A DNA stretch of 64,000 bases. Origin: Hyphomicrobiales bacterium. Its GTDB lineage: Bacteria > Pseudomonadota > Alphaproteobacteria > Rhizobiales > Rhizobiaceae. Shown here in pieces: positions 8,529 to 16,463 of the stretch. The position numbers and the translations under genes are program-made. The notes beneath the pieces were generated by a model. That model saw nothing but the letters and a program-made list of their open reading frames with translations. It did no database searches and was not told the origin of the DNA. Position 1 is the stretch's first letter, and the number at the start of each line of letters is the position of its first letter. Location: positions 31,259-95,258 of the forward strand of contig UCEY01000020.1 of NCBI GenBank assembly GCA_900471605.1, read 5' to 3'.

Positions 8529-9232
8529 GTGTCTTGGCCGTCGAGAACGTCATCGCTGGTTATTCCGTCGGTGACCAGATCCTCAAGGGCGTCAACTTTC
8601 ACGTCGGCGCGCGCGAGATCGTCTGCGTGGTCGGTCCCAATGGCGCCGGCAAATCGACGCTGTTGAAAACCATTGCCGGACTGCTGCGGCCTTCGGAAGG
8701 CAGCATCGTCTATGACGGTGCGCCGATCAACGGCATGAAGCCGCATGACGTCTCGCGCCACGGGATCGCATTCGTGCCGCAGGAGCACAATGTTTTCGGG
8801 AACATGACCGTCTACGAAAACCTGGAAATGGGCGGATACATCGCGCCAAAGCATTTCCGCGCCCGCGCCGACGAGGTGATGAAACACTTCCCCATCCTGC
8901 TCAAGAAAAAGACCCAGCTCGCAAGGACGCTTTCCGGCGGCCAACGCCAGTTGCTGGCGGTCGGGATGGCGCTGATGGTGGATCCTGGCCTTATCCTGCT
9001 CGACGAGCCGACCGCGGGTCTTTCCCCGGCGGCGGCAGACGAGCTTTTCGCTGAAATCCGCAAACTCCGCGATGCGGGCAAGGCGATCGCGCTCGTCGAA
9101 CAGAATGCGCGCGAAGCCATGGCGATCTCCGACCGGACCTACATCCTGGTCGACGGCAAGAACAGCATCGAGGGACCCTCCCCGGAACTGCTGGCCAACG
9201 AGGACATCAACCGGATGTTCCTCGGGGGGTAG
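8525..9232 (+). CDS. Branched-chain amino acid-type ABC transporter ATP-binding protein (LivF-like)
   Basis: A 235-aa second ATPase of the importer. Walker A is GPNGAGKST, the signature is LSGGQRQLLAVGMAL, Walker B is LILLDEPTAGLSP, and the family C-terminal IEGPSPELLANEDINRMFLG is present. Translation is probably coupled to the LivG-like gene through the 4-nt overlap. It forms a heterodimer with that subunit on the cytoplasmic face of the permease pair encoded downstream. Confidence 0.93.
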   Translation: MSVLAVENVIAGYSVGDQILKGVNFHVGAREIVCVVGPNGAGKSTLLKTIAGLLRPSEGSIVYDGAPINGMKPHDVSRHGIAFVPQEHNVFGNMTVYENLEMGGYIAPKHFRARADEVMKHFPILLKKKTQLARTLSGGQRQLLAVGMALMVDPGLILLDEPTAGLSPAAADELFAEIRKLRDAGKAIALVEQNAREAMAISDRTYILVDGKNSIEGPSPELLANEDINRMFLGG

Positions 9233-9270
9233 AACTCAAACTTCGGCAAACGCAAAGAAAAGGGAACGCA

Positions 9271-10458
9271 ATGAACAGAAGAGAATTTCTTTCCGCATCC
9301 GCCATCGTCGCCGGCAGCCTTTGCGCTCCTGGCATCCTGCGGGCAGAGACGGTCATCAAGCTTGGCGTCCTGACGCCGCTGACCGGCGCCGGTGCCTCCG
9401 ACGGCCCGCGCATGGTCAAGGCGATGCAGGCTGTCGTCGAAGAGGTCAACAAGGCCGGCGGCGTAATCGGCCGGTCGATCGAACTCGTCGTGGAGGACGA
9501 CCAGACAAACCCCGAAGCCGCCGTGCGCGCTGCGCAGAAGCTGGTCGGTGTCGATCGCGTTCCGGTGATCATGGGCACCTGGGCTTCGGCCGTCACTTCG
9601 GCCGTGGCGCCGGTGTGCTGGGAGAGCAAGACCTGCCTGATGACCGTGTCGGGCGCGGACTCGATTACCCAACTGCCGCACCAGGGCTATATCTTTCGCA
9701 CGCAGCCGAACACCGCGCTGCAGGCGACCAAGCATGCCGAATATATCGCGTCCGTCGGCGCCAAGAAGGTGTTCTACGTGGCGGTGCAGACCCCGTTCGC
9801 AGCAACGATGCGCGAGCAGATCGCCTCCGTGCTCACCGCAAAGGGCTCCTCGCTCGTCGGCGGCCTGATCTATGAGTCGAACAAGACGAGCTACCGTTCG
9901 GAGATCGACAGCGCCATCGCGGCCAAGCCCGATTTCATTTACCTCAACAGCTATTCGCCGGATCTCACCGTCCTGCTCAAGGATCTCTATCGCGCCGGTT
10001 ATTCGGGTGGCCGCATCACGCAATCCTACGCCTATACGAGCAAGGTGGCCGAAGGCATCCAGGCCGATGTTACCGATGGACTCATTACCGTACAGCCATC
10101 CAGCGACGTCGGCAGCGAAGCGTATTCGCTGGTTCAAAAGCGTTTGAGCAACCCGGCAGCGGATTCCTACGAGGCGCAGGCGACCGACTGGATCAGCCTT
10201 GCACTCCTTGCCGTCCAGAAATCCGGCAAAGTCGTCGGAACCGATATCCGCGATGCCGTTCGCCTGATCTCCCAAGGTGGCGGTACCAAGGTCTATTCGG
10301 CGGCTGAAGGCTTGAAGCTTCTGCAGCAGGGCAAGGATGTCAACTATGACGGTGCCAGCGGCAACTGCGACTTCAACGAGAAGGGTGACATCATGGATTG
10401 CCGCTTCCGTTACAGCGCGGCCAAGGGCGGCAAGATCGAATTGATCAAGATCGTCTGA
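9271..10458 (+). CDS. ABC transporter substrate-binding protein, Leu/Ile/Val-binding family
   Basis: A 395-aa periplasmic receptor. The N-terminus has a twin-arginine-like NRREFLS followed by a hydrophobic segment and a likely cleavage after ILRAE, so it is probably exported by the Tat route. The mature part begins IKLGVLTPLTGAGASDGPR, typical of type I periplasmic binding proteins of the LivJ/LivK branch, and contains the ELVVEDDQTNPEAAVRAAQK segment that follows in this family. An SD-like AAGGGAA precedes ATG 9271. The ligand is unknown; the neighbouring enzymes point to a proline derivative or related amino acid. Confidence 0.92.
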   Translation: MNRREFLSASAIVAGSLCAPGILRAETVIKLGVLTPLTGAGASDGPRMVKAMQAVVEEVNKAGGVIGRSIELVVEDDQTNPEAAVRAAQKLVGVDRVPVIMGTWASAVTSAVAPVCWESKTCLMTVSGADSITQLPHQGYIFRTQPNTALQATKHAEYIASVGAKKVFYVAVQTPFAATMREQIASVLTAKGSSLVGGLIYESNKTSYRSEIDSAIAAKPDFIYLNSYSPDLTVLLKDLYRAGYSGGRITQSYAYTSKVAEGIQADVTDGLITVQPSSDVGSEAYSLVQKRLSNPAADSYEAQATDWISLALLAVQKSGKVVGTDIRDAVRLISQGGGTKVYSAAEGLKLLQQGKDVNYDGASGNCDFNEKGDIMDCRFRYSAAKGGKIELIKIV

Positions 10459-10471
10459 TCGGGGATAGCAG

Positions 10472-11332
10472 ATGAACGTTCTCCAGTTGATTGCGAACGG
10501 GATCATGGCGGGAAGCATTCTCGCCATTCCGGCCATCGGATTGACGGCAATGTATTCCGTGCTCCGGTTCCCCAATTTTGCGATCGCTTCGCATGCCACA
10601 GTCGGCGCATTTGCCGGCTGGGTCGCGAATTCCGTTTACGGGTTCTCGGTACTGCCGTCACTTGCGATAGCACTTCTGATCAGCGGGCTCGTCGGCCTGC
10701 TGACCGACGAACTGATCCTGAAACCGTTTAGGTCGGCCGGCGTCATCACGACGGCCATCGGTTCGCTCGCCCTGACGATCGGACTGGAGAACGTCGTCCG
10801 CCTTTTCTTCGGAAACGACCTGCGTGGATACGACTTGCCCTTGGCACGCGACATCATTGTGGGGGGCATTCACCTCGGCCCGCAGCAATTGAACAATCTT
10901 GCAGTGTCGATAGTCGTCATGGCACTGGTCTTCGGCTTTCTTTTCTTCACCCGCATGGGAAAGGCGATGCGGGCTGTGGCCGACAATCCACGGCTGGCTG
11001 ATATCAAGGGCATCGATTCCCGGATCGTGGCGCGTATTGCCTCCTTCATGGGCATGGGGCTCGCCGGTCTGGGCGGAATGCTGATCGGACTCGATTCCTC
11101 GATCGACCCGCTGACAGGCTTTCGCTCCATGCTGCCGATTTTCGCCGCAGCCGTGGTTGGCGGCCTCGGCAGTATTCCGGGGGCGGTGGCGGGGGCCTTG
11201 GTGATCGGCATCGCCGAGGAATTGTCGCTTCTCGCGTTGCCGGCAAGTTACAAGTCCGCCGTAGCCTTCATCGCGATCATGCTCATCCTGACGCTTCGCC
11301 CCCAGGGGCTTTTCGGACGCGAGGCCAACTAG
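10472..11332 (+). CDS. Branched-chain amino acid-type ABC transporter permease (LivH-like)
   Basis: A 286-aa integral membrane protein with about eight hydrophobic helices. LivH hallmarks are the N-terminal LIANGIMAGSILAIPAIGLT, the cytoplasmic loop AMRAVADNPRLADIKGID and the late GGLGSIPGAVAGALVIGIAE. It lies 13 nt after the binding-protein gene and 1 nt ahead of the LivM-like gene, so the five transporter genes form one operon. Confidence 0.93.
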   Translation: MNVLQLIANGIMAGSILAIPAIGLTAMYSVLRFPNFAIASHATVGAFAGWVANSVYGFSVLPSLAIALLISGLVGLLTDELILKPFRSAGVITTAIGSLALTIGLENVVRLFFGNDLRGYDLPLARDIIVGGIHLGPQQLNNLAVSIVVMALVFGFLFFTRMGKAMRAVADNPRLADIKGIDSRIVARIASFMGMGLAGLGGMLIGLDSSIDPLTGFRSMLPIFAAAVVGGLGSIPGAVAGALVIGIAEELSLLALPASYKSAVAFIAIMLILTLRPQGLFGREAN

Positions 11333-11333
11333 C

Positions 11334-12278
11334 ATGGAAATCTATATCATCAGCATGTGCGTCGTGGCTGGCATTTATGCGGTCATGGCGCTGGGTCTCA
11401 ACGTCATGTGGGGCATGGCCGGTCTCGTCAACCTGGGTCTGGTCGGATCGGCCGCCGCAGGCGCCTATACGAGCGCGATCCTGACCAAGACATTCGCGAT
11501 ACCGATCCCGCTCGGAATCATGGCGGGCGCCATCGTTGCGGCGGCCGTCGGGGCGGTCCTGTCATTGGTGACTCGCCGTCTGAAGGAACATTACCTGGCG
11601 ATCGTCACGCTCGGATTTGCCGAAACGATCCGCATCGTCGCTTCCAATGAAATCTGGCTGACCAATGGCACCGACGGAATTTCCGGCATTGCCGGCCCGT
11701 TCCGGGCCGATCTCACGCCGTTCCAGTACAACCTCGTCTATCTCGGGATCGTCTTGCTGGTCCTCCTTGGACTTTATGTCTGCTGCCAGCGCATTTCGTA
11801 TTCGCCGTTAGGCCGTGTTTTGCGGGCGGTGCGCGATGACGACATGGTGGTCAGCGTCGCCGGCAAGAACGCGCAGTCATTCAAGTTGAAGGCCTTTTCC
11901 ATCGGTTCCGGCATCATCGGCCTGGCAGGCGGGCTTTATGCGCACTACACGTCGTTCATCTCGCCGGACCTCTTCGTGCCGCTGCTCACGCTCTACGTGA
12001 AGCTGTCGCTTCTCGTCGGTGGTGTCGGGAACAATCGGGGCGCCGTTGTCGGGGCCGCCCTCATCATCCTCATTCTGGAAGGCTCGCGCTTCGTCGTCCC
12101 GTTTATTCCCTACATTTCGCCGGCGCAGGGTGCGGCGATCCGCGAGCTATTCCTCAGCGCGACCCTTCTCATCGTTCTGCGGTTCAGGGTGACCGGCCTG
12201 ATACCCGAACCACACGATCATCCTGTCATTCCGCGCCCCGGAACCGCCACGGCCGGAACATCCATCAAAGCATTCTGA
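11334..12278 (+). CDS. Branched-chain amino acid-type ABC transporter permease (LivM-like)
   Basis: A 314-aa membrane protein pairing with the LivH-like subunit. It shows the LivM signature GLNVMWGMAGLVNLGLVG near the N-terminus, TRRLKEHYLAIVTLGFAE in the middle, the AVRDDDMVVSVAGKNAQSFK loop and GGVGNNRGAVVGAALII near the C-terminus. The short hydrophilic tail is not conserved in the family. Confidence 0.93.
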   Translation: MEIYIISMCVVAGIYAVMALGLNVMWGMAGLVNLGLVGSAAAGAYTSAILTKTFAIPIPLGIMAGAIVAAAVGAVLSLVTRRLKEHYLAIVTLGFAETIRIVASNEIWLTNGTDGISGIAGPFRADLTPFQYNLVYLGIVLLVLLGLYVCCQRISYSPLGRVLRAVRDDDMVVSVAGKNAQSFKLKAFSIGSGIIGLAGGLYAHYTSFISPDLFVPLLTLYVKLSLLVGGVGNNRGAVVGAALIILILEGSRFVVPFIPYISPAQGAAIRELFLSATLLIVLRFRVTGLIPEPHDHPVIPRPGTATAGTSIKAF

Positions 12279-12293
12279 AAGGAACATATCCTC

Positions 12294-12794
12294 ATGAAAA
12301 CCAAGGCCCCGGTCCTGGAAGACGTCGCACGTCTGGTTTCCGTCATCACTGCACGCAACGATATTGCGGAAACTGCGCAGCTTCTGGATGACATCATTCA
12401 GGCGCGCTATGGTCACAAGCTCTTTACCCTGTTCCGTATTGTCGAAAACGGAGAGGCGGTCGAGCGCCTGCATTCCAGCGATAGGGTCGCCTACCCGGCG
12501 CGCGGACGCAAGAAGCGGGAGGATACCGTCTGGGGGCGCGTCGTGTTCGGGGAAGGCAATGTCCTCATTTCGCGGAATGCTGAGGATATCCGGGTCAATT
12601 TTCCAGATTACGATGTTATCTTCGGCCTTGGCATCAACAGCATGATCAACATCCCCGTCGTCTGGGAGGGCAAGGTGATCGGCTCGGCCAATCTCTCCCA
12701 CCAGGACGAGGGTTTCTTCGAGGATAAGGACGGCGATTATCTGGCCATGCTCGTCGGCATCGTTGCGCCCGTCGTCGCCAGCACACTAGACTGA
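12294..12794 (+). CDS. GAF domain-containing protein
   Basis: A 166-aa protein consisting of little more than one GAF domain, a small-molecule-binding fold. The core motifs are the LFRI strand, the EDTVWGRVVF region, INSMINIPVVWEGKVIGSANL and the terminal helix ending LVGIVAPVVASTLD. There is no attached output domain. It is encoded 15 nt after the importer operon and just before the racemase-family gene, so it is probably co-transcribed and might sense the transported compound or act as a small enzyme partner. The role is unknown. Confidence 0.82.
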   Translation: MKTKAPVLEDVARLVSVITARNDIAETAQLLDDIIQARYGHKLFTLFRIVENGEAVERLHSSDRVAYPARGRKKREDTVWGRVVFGEGNVLISRNAEDIRVNFPDYDVIFGLGINSMINIPVVWEGKVIGSANLSHQDEGFFEDKDGDYLAMLVGIVAPVVASTLD

Positions 12795-12840
12795 CTGCCG
12801 ACCTTATTGTCCTGATCGATGATCGCCTGGAAGAACGAGC

Positions 12841-13848
12841 ATGAACATAGAGCGGATGATCTCGACAGTGGAAGTCCATACCGGCGGAGAACCGTTCCGG
12901 ATCGTGACGAACGGCCTGCCGCGTTTTCCGGGCAGGACGATCGTCGAACGCCGTGCATGGGTGGAAGAAAACCTCGACGAGGTTCGGCAAGCGCTCATCT
13001 TCGAGCCGCGGGGCCACGCGGATATGTATGCCGGATATCTGACCGACCCGGTGACCGATGGAGCGGATTTCGGCATCATCTTCGTTCACAACGAGGGCTA
13101 TAGCGATCATTGCGGGCACGGGGTCATCGCGCTTGCAACGGCTGCCGTCGAACTTGGATGGGTGCCGCAGGCCGTGCCGGAAACCCGGGTCGGGATCGAC
13201 GCGCCCTGCGGCTTCATCGAGGCGTTTGTCGAATGGGACGGGCAGCGCGCCCGGTCTGTCCGCTTCGTCAATGTCCCCTCCTTCGTCTATGTCGCCAATG
13301 CCAGCGTCGAGACGCCAAGCTTCGGCCGGGTGGAGGGAGATATCGCTTTTGGCGGCGCTTTTTATTTCTATACCGACGGTCGGGCGCATGGGCTGGATAT
13401 CCGGCCGGACAATGTCGAACGGCTGATCCAGTTCGGCGCTGAGGTCAAGAAGGCCGCCAACGCGACCTATCCCGTGGTGCATCCCGATATTCCCGAACTC
13501 AATCATATATACGGCACGATCATCCATGGTGCGCCGTCACAGGCCGGATCGACGCAGGCCAACTGCTGCATTTTCGCGGATCGCCAGGTGGACCGTTCCC
13601 CGACCGGTTCGGGAACGGCCGGACGCGTCGCGCTGCTGCATGCGCAATCCGCCATGCCGGACAACGGCTGGCTGGTCAATGAATCGATCATCGGTTCCGT
13701 GATGCGGGGGAGGGTGATCGGTGAGGCAACGGTTGGCCGCTTCAAGGCCGTTGTGCCGGAAGTGTCCGGCAGCGCGTATATTTATGGCCAGTGCAACTGG
13801 TTCCTCGACCGGGACGATCCCCTGAAGCACGGCTTCTTCGTCCGCTGA
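12841..13848 (+). CDS. Proline racemase-family protein, predicted trans-3-hydroxy-L-proline dehydratase
   Basis: A 335-aa member of the proline racemase/hydroxyproline epimerase family. Racemases and 4-hydroxyproline epimerases use two cysteines. Here the first is present (Cys91 in SDHCGHGV), while the second position, normally in SPCGTGT, is a threonine (Thr255 in RSPTGSGT). The Cys/Thr pair is the known signature of trans-3-hydroxy-L-proline dehydratases, which make delta1-pyrroline-2-carboxylate. The Ldh-family reductase at 3588 could then yield L-proline. The assignment rests on this one substitution plus overall similarity, so activity on other 3-hydroxyprolines is possible. The importer operon directly upstream is a plausible supplier. 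Confidence 0.85.
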   Translation: MNIERMISTVEVHTGGEPFRIVTNGLPRFPGRTIVERRAWVEENLDEVRQALIFEPRGHADMYAGYLTDPVTDGADFGIIFVHNEGYSDHCGHGVIALATAAVELGWVPQAVPETRVGIDAPCGFIEAFVEWDGQRARSVRFVNVPSFVYVANASVETPSFGRVEGDIAFGGAFYFYTDGRAHGLDIRPDNVERLIQFGAEVKKAANATYPVVHPDIPELNHIYGTIIHGAPSQAGSTQANCCIFADRQVDRSPTGSGTAGRVALLHAQSAMPDNGWLVNESIIGSVMRGRVIGEATVGRFKAVVPEVSGSAYIYGQCNWFLDRDDPLKHGFFVR

Positions 13849-13892
13849 TCCAGCCAGCCACACCCCGTCATTTTTTGAGGAATTGACGCGCA

Positions 13893-14069
13893 ATGGCTAC
13901 GCTGTTCACCACTGCACCCATATTTGACAGCTTCGAGAAGGCATTGATTGATGCCTCTGAAAACATCGACGTCATCACGTGGCAAGTGACGAGTATTTCT
14001 GAAAGACCTGTTTCTCAGCGGCTAGACGTTATCGACGTGATGGCTCTTCACCGCATGAGCCTGCTCTAA
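13893..14069 (+). CDS. Small ORF of unknown function (58 aa)
   Basis: A short frame (start MATLFTTAPIFDSFEKALID) in the 340-base gap between the racemase-family gene and ridA. A GAGGA sequence lies about 11 nt upstream of the ATG, which is a loose spacing. Codon use is less biased than in the neighbours and I recognise no family. It may be a genuine small protein, a remnant of a longer gene or chance. The rest of the gap, 14070-14190, shows nothing further. Confidence 0.25.
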   Translation: MATLFTTAPIFDSFEKALIDASENIDVITWQVTSISERPVSQRLDVIDVMALHRMSLL

Positions 14070-14190
14070 GCAGTTTGCGCTTGCCTCGGTTTATACAAAC
14101 CAGCGCACCGGAAATCTCTATTTTCCAAGCCACGGCGTGGCGGCGATACAGTCGCGGAAACGTAATCTCCCAGAACAAGGAAATCGCACG

Positions 14191-14613
14191 ATGGTCGTTC
14201 ACAAGCGCGTCCGCCAGTTCAACACCAAGGACACCTATCCGGAGCAGAAGCTTGACAACGACCTGTGCCAGACCGTGGTCGCCAAAGGCAGCATGGTGTT
14301 CGTGCGCGGTCAGATTGGGCAGGATCTCGACACTTCCGAAAGCGTCGCGATCGGTGACGCGGAAGGCCAGACCGAAAAGGCCATGGCCAATATCAAGATG
14401 CTGCTGGAAGAAGCCGGCTCCAAGCTGGAGCATATCTGCAAGATCACGATCTACATCATCGATCCGCGTTACCGCGAGCCGGTCTACCGCACGGTCGGCA
14501 AGTGGCTGAAGGGCGTCTACCCGGTCTCGACCGGCATCGTCGTGTCGGCGCTCGCCCGCCCGGAATGGCTGGTCGAGGTGGATGCCATCGCCGTCATTCC
14601 CGATGAAGAATAA
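14191..14613 (+). CDS. RidA/YjgF/YER057c/UK114-family protein
   Basis: A 140-aa protein of the Rid family, which hydrolyses reactive enamine/imine intermediates or carries out related deaminations. The family core is visible: VFVRGQIGQDLDTSESVAIG, AMANIKMLLEEAGSKLEHIC, and the end VSALARPEWLVEVDAIAVIP. The arginine in ALARPEWLVE that binds the substrate carboxylate in deaminating members is present. I chose ATG 14191 because AAGGA precedes it; a longer start at 14137 has no ribosome-binding site. In this context the protein could remove imine intermediates made by the hydroxyproline-type enzymes. Confidence 0.9.
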   Translation: MVVHKRVRQFNTKDTYPEQKLDNDLCQTVVAKGSMVFVRGQIGQDLDTSESVAIGDAEGQTEKAMANIKMLLEEAGSKLEHICKITIYIIDPRYREPVYRTVGKWLKGVYPVSTGIVVSALARPEWLVEVDAIAVIPDEE

Positions 14614-14625
14614 GCGGATCGCGTC

Positions 14626-15297
14626 ATGACCTTTTCCATCTCGGCCCGCTGCAGCGAAACGGGTGCGTTCGGCATCGCCATCTCGTCGTCTTCGCCGGCG
14701 GTCGCAGCCCGCTGCGCGCATGTCAAGGCGGGCGCGGGCGTGATCGCCAGTCAGAATGTCACCGATCCCTCACTTGGCCTTCTGGGTCTTGAACTGCTTG
14801 CCGGCGGACGATCGGCTGCACAGGTCAGGGGTGCGCTTGTCGCCTCCACCCCGTTTGCGGATTTCCGCCAGATCGCCGTCATCGACCGGACTGGTGCGAC
14901 GGCCGCCTTTTCGGGCAAGGGAGCTCTCGGAGTTCACGGCATCGCGGAAGGGCAGGACTGCATTGCCGCCGGCAATCTGCTGATGGACCGGTTCGTCCTG
15001 TCGGCCATGGTCGAGGCTTTCGAGCAGAGCCGTGGCTTTCTCGCCGAAAGGCTTATGGTGGCGCTGAAGGCCGGACAGGATGCCGGCGGCGAGGCGGGTC
15101 CCGTCTATTCGGCCGGTGTAAAGGTTGCGCGGGAACTGGATTGGCCGATCGTCGATCTGAGGGTCGACTGGTCCGAGCAACCGATCGAAAAGCTGTTCGA
15201 AATCTGGCGGGTCTACGAGCCGCAGATGGAGGACTACGTGCGCAGGGCGGTCGCGCCCGAGGCGGCTCCGTCCTTCGGCGTGCCGGGAGACGAATAG
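14626..15297 (+). CDS. DUF1028-family protein
   Basis: A 223-aa protein of the DUF1028 family, an Ntn-hydrolase-like fold of unsettled function that often sits beside RidA and amino-acid catabolic genes. The family start TFSISARCSETGAFGIAISS, then SSPAVAARCAHVKAGAGVIA and ASQNVTDPSLG, and QDCIAAGNLL are visible. It lies 12 nt after ridA and is surely co-transcribed. No signal peptide is apparent. The precise reaction is unknown; peptidase or amidase activity has been suspected from its fold. Confidence 0.87.
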   Translation: MTFSISARCSETGAFGIAISSSSPAVAARCAHVKAGAGVIASQNVTDPSLGLLGLELLAGGRSAAQVRGALVASTPFADFRQIAVIDRTGATAAFSGKGALGVHGIAEGQDCIAAGNLLMDRFVLSAMVEAFEQSRGFLAERLMVALKAGQDAGGEAGPVYSAGVKVARELDWPIVDLRVDWSEQPIEKLFEIWRVYEPQMEDYVRRAVAPEAAPSFGVPGDE

Positions 15298-15348
15298 CCG
15301 TTTCGGTCGTGCTTGTTTGTTGAGCGTTTGCCGATATAAGCGAGTGGC

Positions 15349-16299
15349 ATGAGATATACCTTGCGGCAGATCGAGTATTTCATCGCGACGGCGGAAACCG
15401 GCAGCATCACGCTGGCGTCGGAGCGGCTCAATATATCGCAGCCCTCCATCTCCACGGCCATCACCCATCTTGAAGAAGAGCTGGAGACCCAGCTCTTTGT
15501 CCGTCACCATGCGAAAGGCCTGTCGCTGACGCCGGCCGGACGCGTGCTGCTGACCGAGGCGAAGCGTCTCGTCGATCAGGCGGAACACATGTACACGGTG
15601 GCGTCGGAGGTCAACGACAAGGTTCGCGGCCAGATCTCGCTCGGCTGCATGGTCACCTTCGCGCCGATGATCATGCCGGAACTGTCGCATTCCTTCACAT
15701 CCGCCTTTCCCGCCACGCGGATCGTGCAGACTGTCAGCGATCACGAAGGGCTGCTCGACAAGCTTCAAAGGGCGGAGCTCGATATCGTCCTGAGCTATGA
15801 CCTTCTCGTCCCCGAAGGGTTCGACTTCCTGCCGCTCGCCAGCCTTCCGCCCCATGTCCTCGTCGGTGAGGCCCATCCCTTTGCCCGCCTCTCGTCTATC
15901 GCTTTGGAGAAGCTGGTTTCGGAACCCTTGATCCTGCTCGATCTGCCGCTCAGCCGGCAATATTTCCTCGACCTGTTCGCGAAACAGGGGCTGGAGCCGA
16001 CCATCGCAACGCGCTCCACCCATCAGGACGTCATCCGGACGATGGTCGCCAACGGTTATGGCTATACGCTCGCCAACGTCCGGCCAAAATCGCAATTGGC
16101 GATGGATGGCCGCCCGGTCACCAGGGTGCCGTTGTCGGGGGAGCACAAGCCGGTCGTGATCGGCGTCATTTCCCTGCAAAGCGGGCGTAAGTCGAGACTT
16201 CTCGAAGCCTTCGAGCAGCACTGCAAGTCGTTCGTCTCCGACGCCTACATTCCCGGGATGACGGCGCCGCTTCTCGACCGTCGCCGTTCCGTGACCTGA
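15349..16299 (+). CDS. LysR-family transcriptional regulator
   Basis: A 316-aa regulator with an N-terminal winged helix-turn-helix (RQIEYFIATAETGSITLASE, NISQPSISTAITHLEEEL) at residues 3-62 and a C-terminal periplasmic-binding-protein-like effector domain from about residue 92. It follows DUF1028 by 51 nt in the same direction, whereas classical LysR genes are divergent from their targets. It therefore probably controls the upstream catabolic island or itself. The effector is unknown. Confidence 0.92.
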   Translation: MRYTLRQIEYFIATAETGSITLASERLNISQPSISTAITHLEEELETQLFVRHHAKGLSLTPAGRVLLTEAKRLVDQAEHMYTVASEVNDKVRGQISLGCMVTFAPMIMPELSHSFTSAFPATRIVQTVSDHEGLLDKLQRAELDIVLSYDLLVPEGFDFLPLASLPPHVLVGEAHPFARLSSIALEKLVSEPLILLDLPLSRQYFLDLFAKQGLEPTIATRSTHQDVIRTMVANGYGYTLANVRPKSQLAMDGRPVTRVPLSGEHKPVVIGVISLQSGRKSRLLEAFEQHCKSFVSDAYIPGMTAPLLDRRRSVT

Positions 16300-16463
16300 C
16301 AATGCCAAGTTTTTGGTGAAGCCTCGCTTCGGAAATGATTTCTTTCCCCGCTATATCAGCGATGCGAAGGTCATCCTGGACCATATCCTTCCTCGCCGCG
16401 CCGATCCGTTGCAGGCGCCAGAAACGCATCATCCGGAGACATGAATTGACTTATGAGAGACTG

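Noticed and set aside
9139..10599. 486-codon minus-strand frame over the binding-protein gene
   Set aside because: Shadow of the Liv-type receptor and parts of its neighbours; composition is histidine/arginine-rich and without family similarity.
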